A stretch of 43,189 nucleotides of DNA from Curvibacter sp. (GCA_020621965.1 JAHRYV010000027.1:463-43651), one strand, 5' to 3'. Positions 23,709 to 31,800 are shown, counted from the first letter of the stretch. Translations and numbers: made by a program. Notes: generated from the letters alone by a model not told the origin.

Positions 23709-24638
23709 TCAGTTCACGCCGAAGCGCCCGGTCCACTTCTGTTCGTAATTCATCCGGGCGAAGTGCTCGGCCATGAAGTCGATGAAGGTGCGCACCTTGG
23801 CCGAGAGGTGCTTGCGGCTGGGGTAGGCCAGGTTGACGGTCAGGCGCGGCAGGTCCCACTCGTCGAGCACCGGCACCAGGCGCCCGGCCACCATGTCGTC
23901 GTAGACGATGTAGGTGGGCTGCACCAGGATGCCCATGCCGTCGAGCGCGGCGGCGCGCAGGATCTGGCCGTCGTTCGATTCCAGCAGGCCCTTGACGTGC
24001 AGCGTGGTTGTCTGGCCCGCGCGCGTGAAACGCAGCTCATTGGGGTTGTGGGCGTGGGTGTAGATCAGCAGATGGTGCTGCGCCAGTTCTTCCAGCGTCT
24101 GCGGCCGGCCGTGTTTGGCCAGGTAGCGCGGCGCGGCGCTGAGGATGCGGCGCGTCTGCGCCAGCCGGCGCACGGTGATGTTGGAATCCGGCTCGAACTC
24201 GCGTGTGCGGATGGCCACGTCGATGTTGTTGTCGATGATGTCCAGGTAGCGGTTGGCCGCCTCCACGTGCACGCTGACGTTGGGGTAGCGCTCGGTGTAG
24301 GCGCGCAGCAGCGGCGCGATGTGCTGCATGGAAAACGAGAGCGAGGCGCTGATGCGCAGCGTGCCCGTGGGGTTGAGCGTGCTGGCGTTGACGGCGTCTT
24401 CGGCATCCTTCAGGTCGGCCAGCAGGGTCTTGGCGCGGCTGACGAATTCCTGGCCGGTGTCGGTGAGGAAGAGGCGGCGCGTGTTGCGCTCCACCAGGCG
24501 CGCGCCCAGCCGGTCTTCCAGCGCCTGCAGATGGCGGCTGGCGGCGGCGTTGGACAGGCCCAGCGCTTCGGCGGCGCGACTCAGGCTGCCGGTCTCGGCC
24601 ACCTGCACGAACAGCTCGATCTCGGCAAAACGGTCCAA
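23709..24638 (-). CDS. LysR family regulator of the hydroxyquinol dioxygenase locus
   Basis: A 309-residue LysR regulator. Helix-turn-helix: ELFVQVAETGSLSRAAEALGLSNAAASRHLQALEDRLG, then NTRRLFLTDTG. The remainder is the inducer-binding domain. A TTG start at 24638 is chosen because AGGAGA stands at the right distance upstream and the sequence LDRFAEIELF fits the family N-terminus. It is divergent from the hydroxyquinol 1,2-dioxygenase gene and very likely controls it; the inducer is unknown. A CGGAAAA-type box lies 26 nt upstream of its start. Confidence 0.9.
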   Translation of the reverse strand: MDRFAEIELFVQVAETGSLSRAAEALGLSNAAASRHLQALEDRLGARLVERNTRRLFLTDTGQEFVSRAKTLLADLKDAEDAVNASTLNPTGTLRISASLSFSMQHIAPLLRAYTERYPNVSVHVEAANRYLDIIDNNIDVAIRTREFEPDSNITVRRLAQTRRILSAAPRYLAKHGRPQTLEELAQHHLLIYTHAHNPNELRFTRAGQTTTLHVKGLLESNDGQILRAAALDGMGILVQPTYIVYDDMVAGRLVPVLDEWDLPRLTVNLAYPSRKHLSAKVRTFIDFMAEHFARMNYEQKWTGRFGVN

Positions 24639-24663
24639 ACCGGTCTCCTGTTTTTTCGCTGCG

Positions 24664-24719
24664 CGGAAAAGTCATTTGCGGCCGCGCGCTTTGCCAAATT
24701 GTGGCGGACTTTTAAAGTG
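24664..24719. promoter_or_regulatory. Divergent LysR/dioxygenase control region
   Basis: CGGAAAA-GTC-ATTTGCGG (24664-24681) resembles the palindrome at 8317-8336. Beyond it, TTGCCA (24691-24696) and TAAAGT (24713-24718), 16 nt apart, could be the dioxygenase promoter, overlapped by the small inverted repeat GCCA-N5-TGGC (24693-24705). All are candidates read by eye. Confidence 0.4.
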
Positions 24720-24754
24720 GCGCGAGTAGAGAGAACCCGCAGGAGACACCCGGC

Positions 24755-25585
24755 ATGCGCAACCTCAACGAGGACACCATCACCCAGGCGGTGATCGAGC
24801 GTTTTTCCAAAACGCCCGATCCGCGCCTGAAGGAGATCCTGACCAGCCTGATCCAGCACCTGCATGCCTTCGCGCGCGAGACCCGGCTGACCGAGGAGGA
24901 ATGGTTCCAGGGCATCGATTTCCTCACGCGCACCGGCCACATGTGCGACGACAAGCGCCAGGAGTTCATCCTGCTGTCCGACACCCTGGGCCTGTCCATG
25001 CTGGTGGTGGCGCAGAACAACAAGAAGCCGCCCGCCTGCACCGAGTCCACCGTGTTCGGCCCCTTTTATGTGGAGGGCGCGCCGCACTACGACCAGGGCG
25101 AGGACGTGGCCAACGGCGCGCGCGGCCAGCCCTGCGAGGTGCGCTGCACCATCCGCGGCGTGGACGGCGAGCCGGTGCCGCACGCCACGGTGGAGGTCTG
25201 GCAGGCCGATGCCGACGGCAATTACGACGTGCAGTACGCGCACCTGGCGCACGCGCAGGCGCGCGGTGTGCTCAGGTCGGGGCTGGACGGCAAGCTGCAT
25301 TTCAGGACCATCGTGGCCGAGGCCTATCCCATCCCCACCGACGGCCCGGTGGGCGAGATGCTGCGCGCCAGCAAGAACCATCCCTGGCGGCCGGCGCACC
25401 TGCATTTCATGATCAAGGCCGACGGCTACCAGACGCTGATCACCCACGTCTTCCGCGACGGCGACCCCTACCTGGATTCGGATGCCGTCTTCGGCGTGCG
25501 CCAGTCGCTGGTGAAGGACTGGGTCAAGCAGTCCGACGGCAGTTACCTGCTCGAGTACGACTTCGTGCTCAACCCGCAGAAATAG
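24755..25585 (+). CDS. Hydroxyquinol 1,2-dioxygenase
   Basis: A 276-residue intradiol ring-cleavage dioxygenase that converts hydroxyquinol (1,2,4-trihydroxybenzene) to maleylacetate. The non-heme Fe(III) ligands fit Y157 (GNYDVQ), Y191 (EAYPIP), H215 and H217 (PAHLHF). The N-terminal helical dimerisation domain includes WFQGIDFLTRTGHMCDDKRQEFILLSDTLG, and ESTVFGPFYVEGAP opens the catalytic domain. Length and these motifs fit the hydroxyquinol rather than the catechol branch, supported by maleylacetate reductase in the same window. It is followed by a TRAP transporter. Confidence 0.9.
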   Translation: MRNLNEDTITQAVIERFSKTPDPRLKEILTSLIQHLHAFARETRLTEEEWFQGIDFLTRTGHMCDDKRQEFILLSDTLGLSMLVVAQNNKKPPACTESTVFGPFYVEGAPHYDQGEDVANGARGQPCEVRCTIRGVDGEPVPHATVEVWQADADGNYDVQYAHLAHAQARGVLRSGLDGKLHFRTIVAEAYPIPTDGPVGEMLRASKNHPWRPAHLHFMIKADGYQTLITHVFRDGDPYLDSDAVFGVRQSLVKDWVKQSDGSYLLEYDFVLNPQK

Positions 25586-25649
25586 AACGCAAACCAGCGC
25601 GAGCCGGCCGCAGAGCGGGCCCCATCAACCCCAAGCCGAGGAGACAGAC

Positions 25650-26741
25650 ATGCAGAAGCGACAGATCATCAAAGCCGCGCTGGGCGCGGCGCTCGCCGTG
25701 GCGGGTCTCGCCACCGCCCAGGCCCAGCAGACCTTCAAGCTCACCATCGCCTCCAGCCACCCGGTGGTGCTGCCCTGGGTGGGCCTCATGAGCACGCTGT
25801 TCGTGCCCGAGGTCAACAAGCGCGTGGAGGCGCTGGGCAAGGGCTACAAGATCGAGTGGCGCGAGGCCTATGGTGGCCAGCTCTACAAGATGAACGCCAC
25901 GCTCACCAGCGTGGAGCAGGGCGTGACCGACATCGGCTGGGTCTTCCACAACCTGGAGGCGGCCAAGATGCCGCTGTCGCAGTTCGGCACCGTCACACCC
26001 TTCACCACCGACGACGTGCGCATCATCCTGGACGTGGCCAACGAGATGAACGAGAAGATGCCCGCCCTGCAGAAGGAGTGGGAGCGCAACAACATGGTCT
26101 TCCTGGGTGCCACCGGGGTGGATACCTACCACCTGTTCACCAAGGCGCCGGTGCAGGCCTATGCCGACTTGAAGGGCCGCAAGATCTCCGCGCCCGGCTC
26201 CATCGGCCTGTGGCTCAAGGGCTCGGGTGCCGTGCCGGTGGACGGTTCGCTGACGAGTTATTACACCGACATCCAGAGCGGTGTGTCCGACGGCACGGTC
26301 TCCATCTCCACCGGCATCCTGCCCAACAAGATCTACGAAGTCGCGCCCTACATCACCAAGGTCAACATCGGCGCGCTCTACATCGGCGGCATGGCCATGA
26401 ACAAGGACAGCTACGAGAAGCTGCCGCCGGAGGTGCGCAAGATCGTCAAGGACGTGGGCAAGGAGTATTCGCGCGCGCTGGGCGAGACGCTGATGCAGCG
26501 CTACGAGGGCGCGCTCAAGACCATGGCCGAGGTCGGTGCCAGGCAGTCGGTGCCCGTGAAGATCAGCGAGCTCAGCGCGGCCGAGCGCGCCACCTGGGTC
26601 AGGACCATGCCCAACCTGGCGGCCGACTGGGTCAAGGCCAACGCGTCCAAGGGGCCGGCCAGGGACATCGTCTCCACCTATATGAACGAGCTGCGTAAAC
26701 GCGGCGTGAAGCCCGTGCGCGAGTGGGATAAAGAGCTGTGA
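25650..26741 (+). CDS. TRAP transporter periplasmic solute receptor (DctP type)
   Basis: A 363-residue receptor. A signal peptide ends near AQAQQ at about residue 26. TFKLTIASSHPVVLPWVG opens the mature protein; VEQGVTDIGWVFHN, DLKGRKISAPGSIG, YYTDIQSGVSDGTV and the ADWVKANASKG tail fit the DctP family. It delivers an organic acid to the DctQM permease encoded directly downstream; an aromatic or related acid is a reasonable guess from the dioxygenase next door. GAGGAGACAGAC precedes the ATG. Confidence 0.93.
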   Translation: MQKRQIIKAALGAALAVAGLATAQAQQTFKLTIASSHPVVLPWVGLMSTLFVPEVNKRVEALGKGYKIEWREAYGGQLYKMNATLTSVEQGVTDIGWVFHNLEAAKMPLSQFGTVTPFTTDDVRIILDVANEMNEKMPALQKEWERNNMVFLGATGVDTYHLFTKAPVQAYADLKGRKISAPGSIGLWLKGSGAVPVDGSLTSYYTDIQSGVSDGTVSISTGILPNKIYEVAPYITKVNIGALYIGGMAMNKDSYEKLPPEVRKIVKDVGKEYSRALGETLMQRYEGALKTMAEVGARQSVPVKISELSAAERATWVRTMPNLAADWVKANASKGPARDIVSTYMNELRKRGVKPVREWDKEL

Positions 26742-26787
26742 GGCACCCCCAGGCAACGCGCACTGCGTGAACTGACTCTCGCCGAGC
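26742..26787. repeat. Short intergenic repeat before dctQ
   Basis: CACCCCCAGGCAACGCGCAC begins 3 nt after the receptor stop and matches the start of the spacer at 12602 in all but two positions; the similarity extends through CTGCGTG. It separates the receptor gene from dctQ. Confidence 0.5.
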
Positions 26788-27345
26788 TTGCCCTTGTCTT
26801 ACGAAAAAAACACCGACCTGGAGTCCGCGCCGGCGGCCGCTGCTGGGCCGGACAGCTGGTTCGGCCGCCTGGTTGATGCGCTCAACGCCGCCGGCTCGGT
26901 GCTGATCGGCGCCGTCATGCTGCTGATGTGCGCCGACGTGTTGCTGCGCGACCTGGCGAATCGCCCCATCGACGGCGTCGCCGAGCTGGTGGCCGCCAGC
27001 ATCGTGATCATCGTCTTCCTGCAGCTGCCCGCCACGCTGCGGCACGGGCGCATGTCGCGCGCGGACCTGTTCCTCGATCCCTACATCGCGCGCCGGCCGC
27101 GCCCGGGCCGGCTGCTGCGCGCGCTGTTCTCGCTGGCGGGAGTGCTGGCCTGTGCCGTCATCGCCTACGCCACCTGGAAACCGCTCACGCGCGCCTGGAA
27201 TGACAGCGAGTATCTGGGGGTGGAGGGCCTGTTCACCTTTCCCACCTGGCCCATGCGCGCCGTGGTGCTGCTGGGCGCGGCGCTGACGGCCGTCCAATAC
27301 CTGTTGCTGGTGATCCAGGACCTGAAGGAGTCGGCACATGTCTGA
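26788..27345 (+). CDS. TRAP transporter small permease (DctQ type)
   Basis: A 185-residue inner-membrane protein with four transmembrane segments (about residues 37-55, 65-82, 110-130, 150-175), the DctQ pattern. CADVLLRDLANRPIDGVAELV is the family signature of the second helix. The start is uncertain: TTG codons at 26788 and 26794 are both possible, and no strong ribosome-binding site is seen. It overlaps the large permease gene by 8 nt. Confidence 0.87.
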   Translation: MPLSYEKNTDLESAPAAAAGPDSWFGRLVDALNAAGSVLIGAVMLLMCADVLLRDLANRPIDGVAELVAASIVIIVFLQLPATLRHGRMSRADLFLDPYIARRPRPGRLLRALFSLAGVLACAVIAYATWKPLTRAWNDSEYLGVEGLFTFPTWPMRAVVLLGAALTAVQYLLLVIQDLKESAHV

Positions 27346-28657
27346 TCTGCAGGTTGGCGCGCTCTCCATCGCGCTGATGCTCGCCGGCATCTACTTCGGC
27401 ATGCACATCGGCGTGGCGCTCATCGTCACCTCCTTCCTCAGCGTCTGGCTGATCAAGTCGCCCGAGGTGGCGGCGCGTTTTGTCGCCGCCTCGGCCAACG
27501 ACGCCATCCGCGACTACCTGTTTGGCGTGATTCCGCTGTTCGTGCTCATGGGCATGCTGGTCAGTGTGAGCGGGGTGGGGCGCGACACCTTCGACGTCTT
27601 CCAGTGGCTCATGCGCCGCATCCGCGGCGGCCTGGGCCTGGCCACGGTGGGGGCCAACGCGGTGTTCGCGGCCATCACCGGCATCTCCATCGCCTCGGCC
27701 TCGGTCTTCACCAAGGTGGCCGTGCCGGAGATGATCCGCCACGGTTACACGCGCCGTTTTGCCGTGGGTGTGGTGGCCGGCTCCTCGGTGCTGGGCATGC
27801 TGATCCCGCCCTCGCTGCTGATGATCATCTACGGCGTGCTGGCCGAGGAGTCGGTGGGGCGCATGTTCATCGCCGGCATCATCCCGGGCATCGTGCTGGC
27901 CGCGGGTTTTGCCTTGCTGATCGTGGGCATGGCCTACCTCCGGCCCTCGATGATCATGGCGAACCCGGCCGACATCGCGCGTGGCGACGAGCACCAGGAG
28001 ACACTGCGCAGCGCGGCGTTGAAGTTCATACCCATCCTCGTCCTCATCACGCTGGTGCTCGGCGGCCTCTACGGCGGCCTGTTCACGCCCACCGAGGCCG
28101 GCGCCGTGGGCGCGGCCGGGGCGCTGGTGATCGCGCTGCTGCGTCGCCGCCTGGACTGGAAGAAGCTGTGGAACGTGCTGACCGAGACCGGCTACGTCTC
28201 GGTCTCGGTGCTCTTCCTCATCATCTCGGCCATGCTCTACAGCCGCATGCTGGCGCTCACCGGCATGCCCGCGGCGGTGACAGGGAGCATCACGACCATG
28301 GGGCTGGGCCCCTGGGGGTTCCTGCTGGCCTATATCGCGATCGTGATCGCGCTGGGCTGCATCATCGACTCGGTCTCCATCATGCTCATCATGCTGCCCA
28401 TCGTGCTGCCGATCGCGCGCGCCTTCGGCATGGACATCGTCTGGTTCGGCGTGGTCACCGTGGTGGCGGTGGAAATCGGCCTGCTGACGCCGCCCTTCGG
28501 CGTCTCGGTCTACACGGTGAAGTCGGCGCTGAACGACACGCGCATCACCGTGCGCGACATCTTCGCCGGCGCCTTCCCCTTCGTGCTGGCGATGTCCGCC
28601 GTGCTGGCCCTGCTGTTGGCCTTCCCCGGGCTGTCCACCTGGCTCGCCTATCTGTAA
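27338..28657 (+). CDS. TRAP transporter large permease (DctM type)
   Basis: A 439-residue membrane protein with about twelve hydrophobic segments. DctM signatures include GIYFGMHIGVALIVTSFLS, PLFVLMGMLVS, a VGANAVFAAITGISIASASV stretch, PPSLLMIIYGVL and FTPTEAGAVGAAGAL. It forms the sodium-driven permease with DctQ. The ATG lies within the end of dctQ, and the stop is followed after 13 nt by the YCII-domain gene, so one operon probably runs on. Confidence 0.95.
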   Translation: MSDLQVGALSIALMLAGIYFGMHIGVALIVTSFLSVWLIKSPEVAARFVAASANDAIRDYLFGVIPLFVLMGMLVSVSGVGRDTFDVFQWLMRRIRGGLGLATVGANAVFAAITGISIASASVFTKVAVPEMIRHGYTRRFAVGVVAGSSVLGMLIPPSLLMIIYGVLAEESVGRMFIAGIIPGIVLAAGFALLIVGMAYLRPSMIMANPADIARGDEHQETLRSAALKFIPILVLITLVLGGLYGGLFTPTEAGAVGAAGALVIALLRRRLDWKKLWNVLTETGYVSVSVLFLIISAMLYSRMLALTGMPAAVTGSITTMGLGPWGFLLAYIAIVIALGCIIDSVSIMLIMLPIVLPIARAFGMDIVWFGVVTVVAVEIGLLTPPFGVSVYTVKSALNDTRITVRDIFAGAFPFVLAMSAVLALLLAFPGLSTWLAYL

Positions 28658-28670
28658 GGGAGAACCTGAA

Positions 28671-28976
28671 ATGCTGTTTGCCTTCATCCTGCTCGACAAA
28701 CCCGACCACGCCGAACTGAGACAACGCGTGCGGCCCGTGCACAAGGACTACCTGGGGGCGGTGGCCGATCGCATGGCCTTTGCCGGCCCGCTTACGCACG
28801 ATGACGGCCGGACCATGCTGGGCAGCCTGCTGGTGATCGACTTCCCCAGCCGCGACGCGGCGCACGCCTGGCTGGCCGCCGAGCCGTTCACGCAGGCCGG
28901 CCTGTACGCCAGCACCACCATCCACGCCTTCGTGAACCTGTGGCCGCAGAAGGCCGGTTTCCCGCCCGTGGCCTGA
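28671..28976 (+). CDS. YCII-domain protein
   Basis: A 101-residue dimeric alpha-beta barrel protein of the YciI/YCII family. H24 in RPVHKDYL is the conserved histidine, and AEPFTQAGLYAS has E71 where many members have the catalytic aspartate. One family member, TftG of Burkholderia, removes chloride from 5-chlorohydroxyquinol upstream of a hydroxyquinol dioxygenase; the present gene also follows such a dioxygenase. That parallel suggests, but does not prove, a role in forming hydroxyquinol or 2-hydroxybenzoquinone. Confidence 0.85.
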   Translation: MLFAFILLDKPDHAELRQRVRPVHKDYLGAVADRMAFAGPLTHDDGRTMLGSLLVIDFPSRDAAHAWLAAEPFTQAGLYASTTIHAFVNLWPQKAGFPPVA

Positions 28977-28989
28977 ACGGAGCCGCTTC

Positions 28990-29292
28990 GTGATCAAGCA
29001 CATCGTGATGTGGAACGTGCGCGGCGACACACCGGCCGAGAAGGCGCAGGGCATCGCGCGGCTGCAGCGCAGCTTCGAGAGCCTGCGCGGCCGCATTCCC
29101 GGTCTGCTGCACCTGGAGATCGGCGTGGACAACAGCCGCATCGACTACGCCTGCGACGTGGTGCTGTATACGGAGTTCGAGAGCCAGGCGGCGCTCGACG
29201 CCTACGGCAGCCATCCAGAACACCTGCGCGTCAAGCAGGAAGTGGGTGATCTGCGCACGGCCCGCTACCAGGTGGACTACCACGCGTCCTGA
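28990..29292 (+). CDS. Dabb (stress-responsive A/B barrel) domain protein
   Basis: A 100-residue ferredoxin-like barrel protein. VIKHIVMWNVRGDT is the diagnostic first strand, followed by LQRSFESLRGRIPGLLHLEIGVD and YACDVVLYTEFESQAALDAYGSHPEH. GTG start at 28990, 13 nt after the YCII stop. Dabb proteins occur in some aromatic and polyketide pathways as small cyclase- or tautomerase-like enzymes; no reaction can be assigned here. Confidence 0.88.
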   Translation: MIKHIVMWNVRGDTPAEKAQGIARLQRSFESLRGRIPGLLHLEIGVDNSRIDYACDVVLYTEFESQAALDAYGSHPEHLRVKQEVGDLRTARYQVDYHAS

Positions 29293-29318
29293 CCTTTCTT
29301 TTCATTCGAGGAGCAACC

Positions 29319-29936
29319 ATGAGCCATCCTATTTATGACGAACTGCTGATCCGCCAGCTGGTGGAGCGCTGGGCCGTGTGGCGCGACGCCGGCGATTGGG
29401 AGCGTTTTGCCACCGTCTGGCACCCCGAGGGCGTGATGATGGCCACCTGGTTCCAGGGGCCGTACGCCGACTTCATCCGCGTCACGAAAGAGGGCTGGGC
29501 CAAGGGCGTGAGCATCCTGCACTTCCTGGGCGGCTCGGCCATCGAGGTCGCGGGGGATCGTGCCATCGCCCAGACCAAGATGACCATCTCGCAGCGCGGC
29601 ATGGTCGAGGGCGCCGACGGCCCGGTGCTGTGTGACGTGGTCTGCACCGGCCGCTTCTACGACTTCGTGATCAAGCACCAGGACGAGTGGAAGCTGCTGC
29701 ACCGCCAGCCCATCTACGAGAAGGACCGCATCGACCCGGTGGATTCCACCGCCGTGCTCAGGCTGGACCAGCGGGCCCTGGCGGGTTTCCCGGAAGGCTA
29801 CCGCCACCTGGCCTATATCCAGACCCGCATCGGCTACACGGTCAAGATGGACATGCCCATGCTCAAGGGGCCGGTGGTCGAGGAGCTGTACAAACGCGGC
29901 GCGCGCTGGCTGGCCGGCGCTGCGCTTGAGAGGTGA
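29319..29936 (+). CDS. SnoaL/NTF2-like protein
   Basis: A 205-residue protein with an NTF2/SnoaL fold over about residues 5-140: LLIRQLVERWAVWRDAGDWERFATVWHPEGVMMATWFQ, ILHFLGGSAIEVAGDRAIAQTKM and CTGRFYDFVIKHQDEWKLLHR. The C-terminal 60 residues extend beyond the usual domain. Members include dehydratases, isomerases and small subunits of ring-hydroxylating enzymes; none of these can be chosen from sequence. Part of the catabolic run after the TRAP genes; AGGAG precedes the ATG. Confidence 0.85.
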   Translation: MSHPIYDELLIRQLVERWAVWRDAGDWERFATVWHPEGVMMATWFQGPYADFIRVTKEGWAKGVSILHFLGGSAIEVAGDRAIAQTKMTISQRGMVEGADGPVLCDVVCTGRFYDFVIKHQDEWKLLHRQPIYEKDRIDPVDSTAVLRLDQRALAGFPEGYRHLAYIQTRIGYTVKMDMPMLKGPVVEELYKRGARWLAGAALER

Positions 29937-29975
29937 CCCCGTGCTGATGGCGATCAACCCCATGAGGAGACCCAT

Positions 29976-30977
29976 ATGAACAAGACCCCGCATTCCGCCC
30001 TGAGCCGCCGCGCCGTCGTGCAAGCCCTGCCGGCCGCGGCGCTGATGAGTCTCGCGCCCATGGCCTGGGCGCAGGGCACCTGGCCCAGCCGACCGCTGCG
30101 TGTCATCGTGCCGCAGCCGCCGGGCGGTGGCTTCGACTTCGTGGCGCGCGCCCTGGCCGAGCGGCTGGGCAAGCAGCTCGGCCAGAGCGTGGTGGTGGAG
30201 AACAAGACCGGCTCGGGCACGCTGGTGGGCACCGAAGCGGCGGCCCAGGCCGCGCCCGACGGCTACACCCTGCTCATGGGCTCGGTCTCCAACATCGCGC
30301 TCAATATGGGCCTGTACAACAAACTTTCCTACGACAGCCTGCGCGACTTCGAGCCCGTGGGCTTGGCCGTGAGCTACAGCTACACGCTGATGGCGCGCCA
30401 GGACCTGCCCTTCAACTCGCTCAAGGACGTGGTGGCCCATGCCCGCGCCAACCCGGGCAAGCTCACCTACGCCTCGGCCGGCAACGGCTCGGGTCAGCAC
30501 GTGCTGGCGGCGGCGCTGTGGCACCTGGCCGGTGTCAACGTGGTGCACGTGCCTTACCGCGGCGCGCAGGCCGCCTACCAGGACATGCTGGGCGGCAGGG
30601 TGGACCTGTTCTTCGATCTCTCGTCCACCGCGCGCGGCCAGATCGAAGGCGGCCGCGTCAAGCCGCTGGCCCTCTCCGGCGCCGAGCGCAACCCCATGCA
30701 CCCGGATGTGCCCACCATCCTGGAGACCGGCGTGGCCCAGCTCGACCTGGAGTCCTGGTTCGGCTACTTCGTGCCCAGCAAGACGCCGACCGACGTGCAG
30801 GAGCGGCTGCGCACGGAACTGGCGCGTGTGATCGCCCAGCCCGATCTGCAGGAGAACTTCCGCAAGGCCGGCGGCAAGCCGCTGGCGCTGGATACCGAGC
30901 AGACCCGCGCGCTGGTCAAGCGCGACGTGGAGCGCTGGACCCGGCTGGTGCGCGAGATCGGCATCACCGCCGGCTGA
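29976..30977 (+). CDS. Bug/TctC-type periplasmic solute-binding protein (second)
   Basis: A 333-residue receptor with a Tat-like signal (LSRRAVVQALPAAALMS, cleavage near AWAQG). Core motifs are WPSRPLRVIVPQPPGGGFD, NKTGSGTLVGTEAAAQAAPDGYTL, YASAGNGSGQHVLAAAL and VHVPYRGAQAAYQDML. It differs from the Bug protein at 10776 in the ligand loops (PPGGGFDF against TAGSATDI), so it should bind another ligand. No TctAB membrane genes are nearby; the permease must be elsewhere. Confidence 0.93.
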   Translation: MNKTPHSALSRRAVVQALPAAALMSLAPMAWAQGTWPSRPLRVIVPQPPGGGFDFVARALAERLGKQLGQSVVVENKTGSGTLVGTEAAAQAAPDGYTLLMGSVSNIALNMGLYNKLSYDSLRDFEPVGLAVSYSYTLMARQDLPFNSLKDVVAHARANPGKLTYASAGNGSGQHVLAAALWHLAGVNVVHVPYRGAQAAYQDMLGGRVDLFFDLSSTARGQIEGGRVKPLALSGAERNPMHPDVPTILETGVAQLDLESWFGYFVPSKTPTDVQERLRTELARVIAQPDLQENFRKAGGKPLALDTEQTRALVKRDVERWTRLVREIGITAG

Positions 30978-31031
30978 GGGCGGCTGCGCCGCGCCGGCGT
31001 AATATTTTCGACAGTCAACCAAGGAAAGCAC

Positions 31032-31577
31032 ATGAAAGTTCTCGGCATCTCAGGCAGCCTGCGCAAGGGCTCCTACAACAGCATGGCGCTGCGTGCGGCG
31101 CAAAAGCTGGCCCCGGCGGCCGGCGTGGAAATTTCCATCGCCGACATCTCGTCCATCCCTCTCTACAACGACGACGTGCGCGCCGCCGCCGAGCCCGCCG
31201 CCGTCACCGCCCTCAAGGCCCAGGTGCGCGCGGCCGACGCGGTGCTCATCGTCACGCCGGAATACAACTTCTCCATCCCCGGCGTGTTGAAGAACACGCT
31301 GGACTGGCTGTCGCGCCCGCCGCAGCCGCCCTTCGACGGCAAGGTCGTGGCCATCATGGGCGCCTCGCCGGGCCAGGTGGGCACGGCGCGGGTGCAGTAT
31401 CACCTGCGCCAGGTGATGGTGTTCATGAACGCCTTCGTGGTCAACAAGCCCGAGGTCTTCATCAACCACTGCGCCGGCAAGTTCAACGAGCAGGGCGAGC
31501 TCACCGACGAGGCCACGGCCAAGGTCATCGGCGAGTTGCTGGTGGCGCTGAGGAACCTCAAGACCCGCGTCGGTTGA
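31032..31577 (+). CDS. NADPH-dependent FMN reductase / quinone reductase family
   Basis: A 181-residue flavodoxin-like protein. GISGSLRKGSYN (residues 5-16) binds the FMN phosphate, PEYNFSIPGVLKNTLDWLSRP is the family signature, and AIMGASPGQVGTARVQYHLRQ lines the flavin site. Relatives (YieF/ChrR, azoreductases) reduce quinones, chromate or free flavin. In this setting it could reduce 2-hydroxybenzoquinone to hydroxyquinol or supply reduced flavin to a monooxygenase encoded elsewhere. Ends immediately before a palindromic repeat. Confidence 0.9.
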   Translation: MKVLGISGSLRKGSYNSMALRAAQKLAPAAGVEISIADISSIPLYNDDVRAAAEPAAVTALKAQVRAADAVLIVTPEYNFSIPGVLKNTLDWLSRPPQPPFDGKVVAIMGASPGQVGTARVQYHLRQVMVFMNAFVVNKPEVFINHCAGKFNEQGELTDEATAKVIGELLVALRNLKTRVG

Positions 31578-31719
31578 GAACTTGTGAATAAATCTACTGC
31601 GCAACCCGATCGCGGCGTTGGGCGGTGCTCGCCATCCTCACGTACCTGAAGTACGTTCCGGTGGCTGCGCTCCGTCCGCCTTGCGCTCGGGCCGCTCGCT
31701 ACGATTTCTTCACAAGTTC
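31578..31719. repeat. 142-bp palindromic intergenic element
   Basis: Bounded by perfect 11-bp inverted ends GAACTTGTGAA (31578-31588) and TTCACAAGTTC (31709-31719); similarity continues inward (AAATC in both arms after one mismatch), and the centre holds ACGTAC-CTGAA-GTACGT. The whole segment can fold as one long imperfect hairpin. It begins directly at the stop of the FMN reductase gene. It looks like a dispersed palindromic repeat or small non-autonomous element, and may also act as a terminator. Confidence 0.7.
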
Positions 31720-31800
31720 GGGGTGGTTGGAGCGCCGCCTGCCGGTCTTTTACACTTCAGGCCCGCCCCAGGCCGGGGAGGGCCTGAAGAAAGTTCCCTC

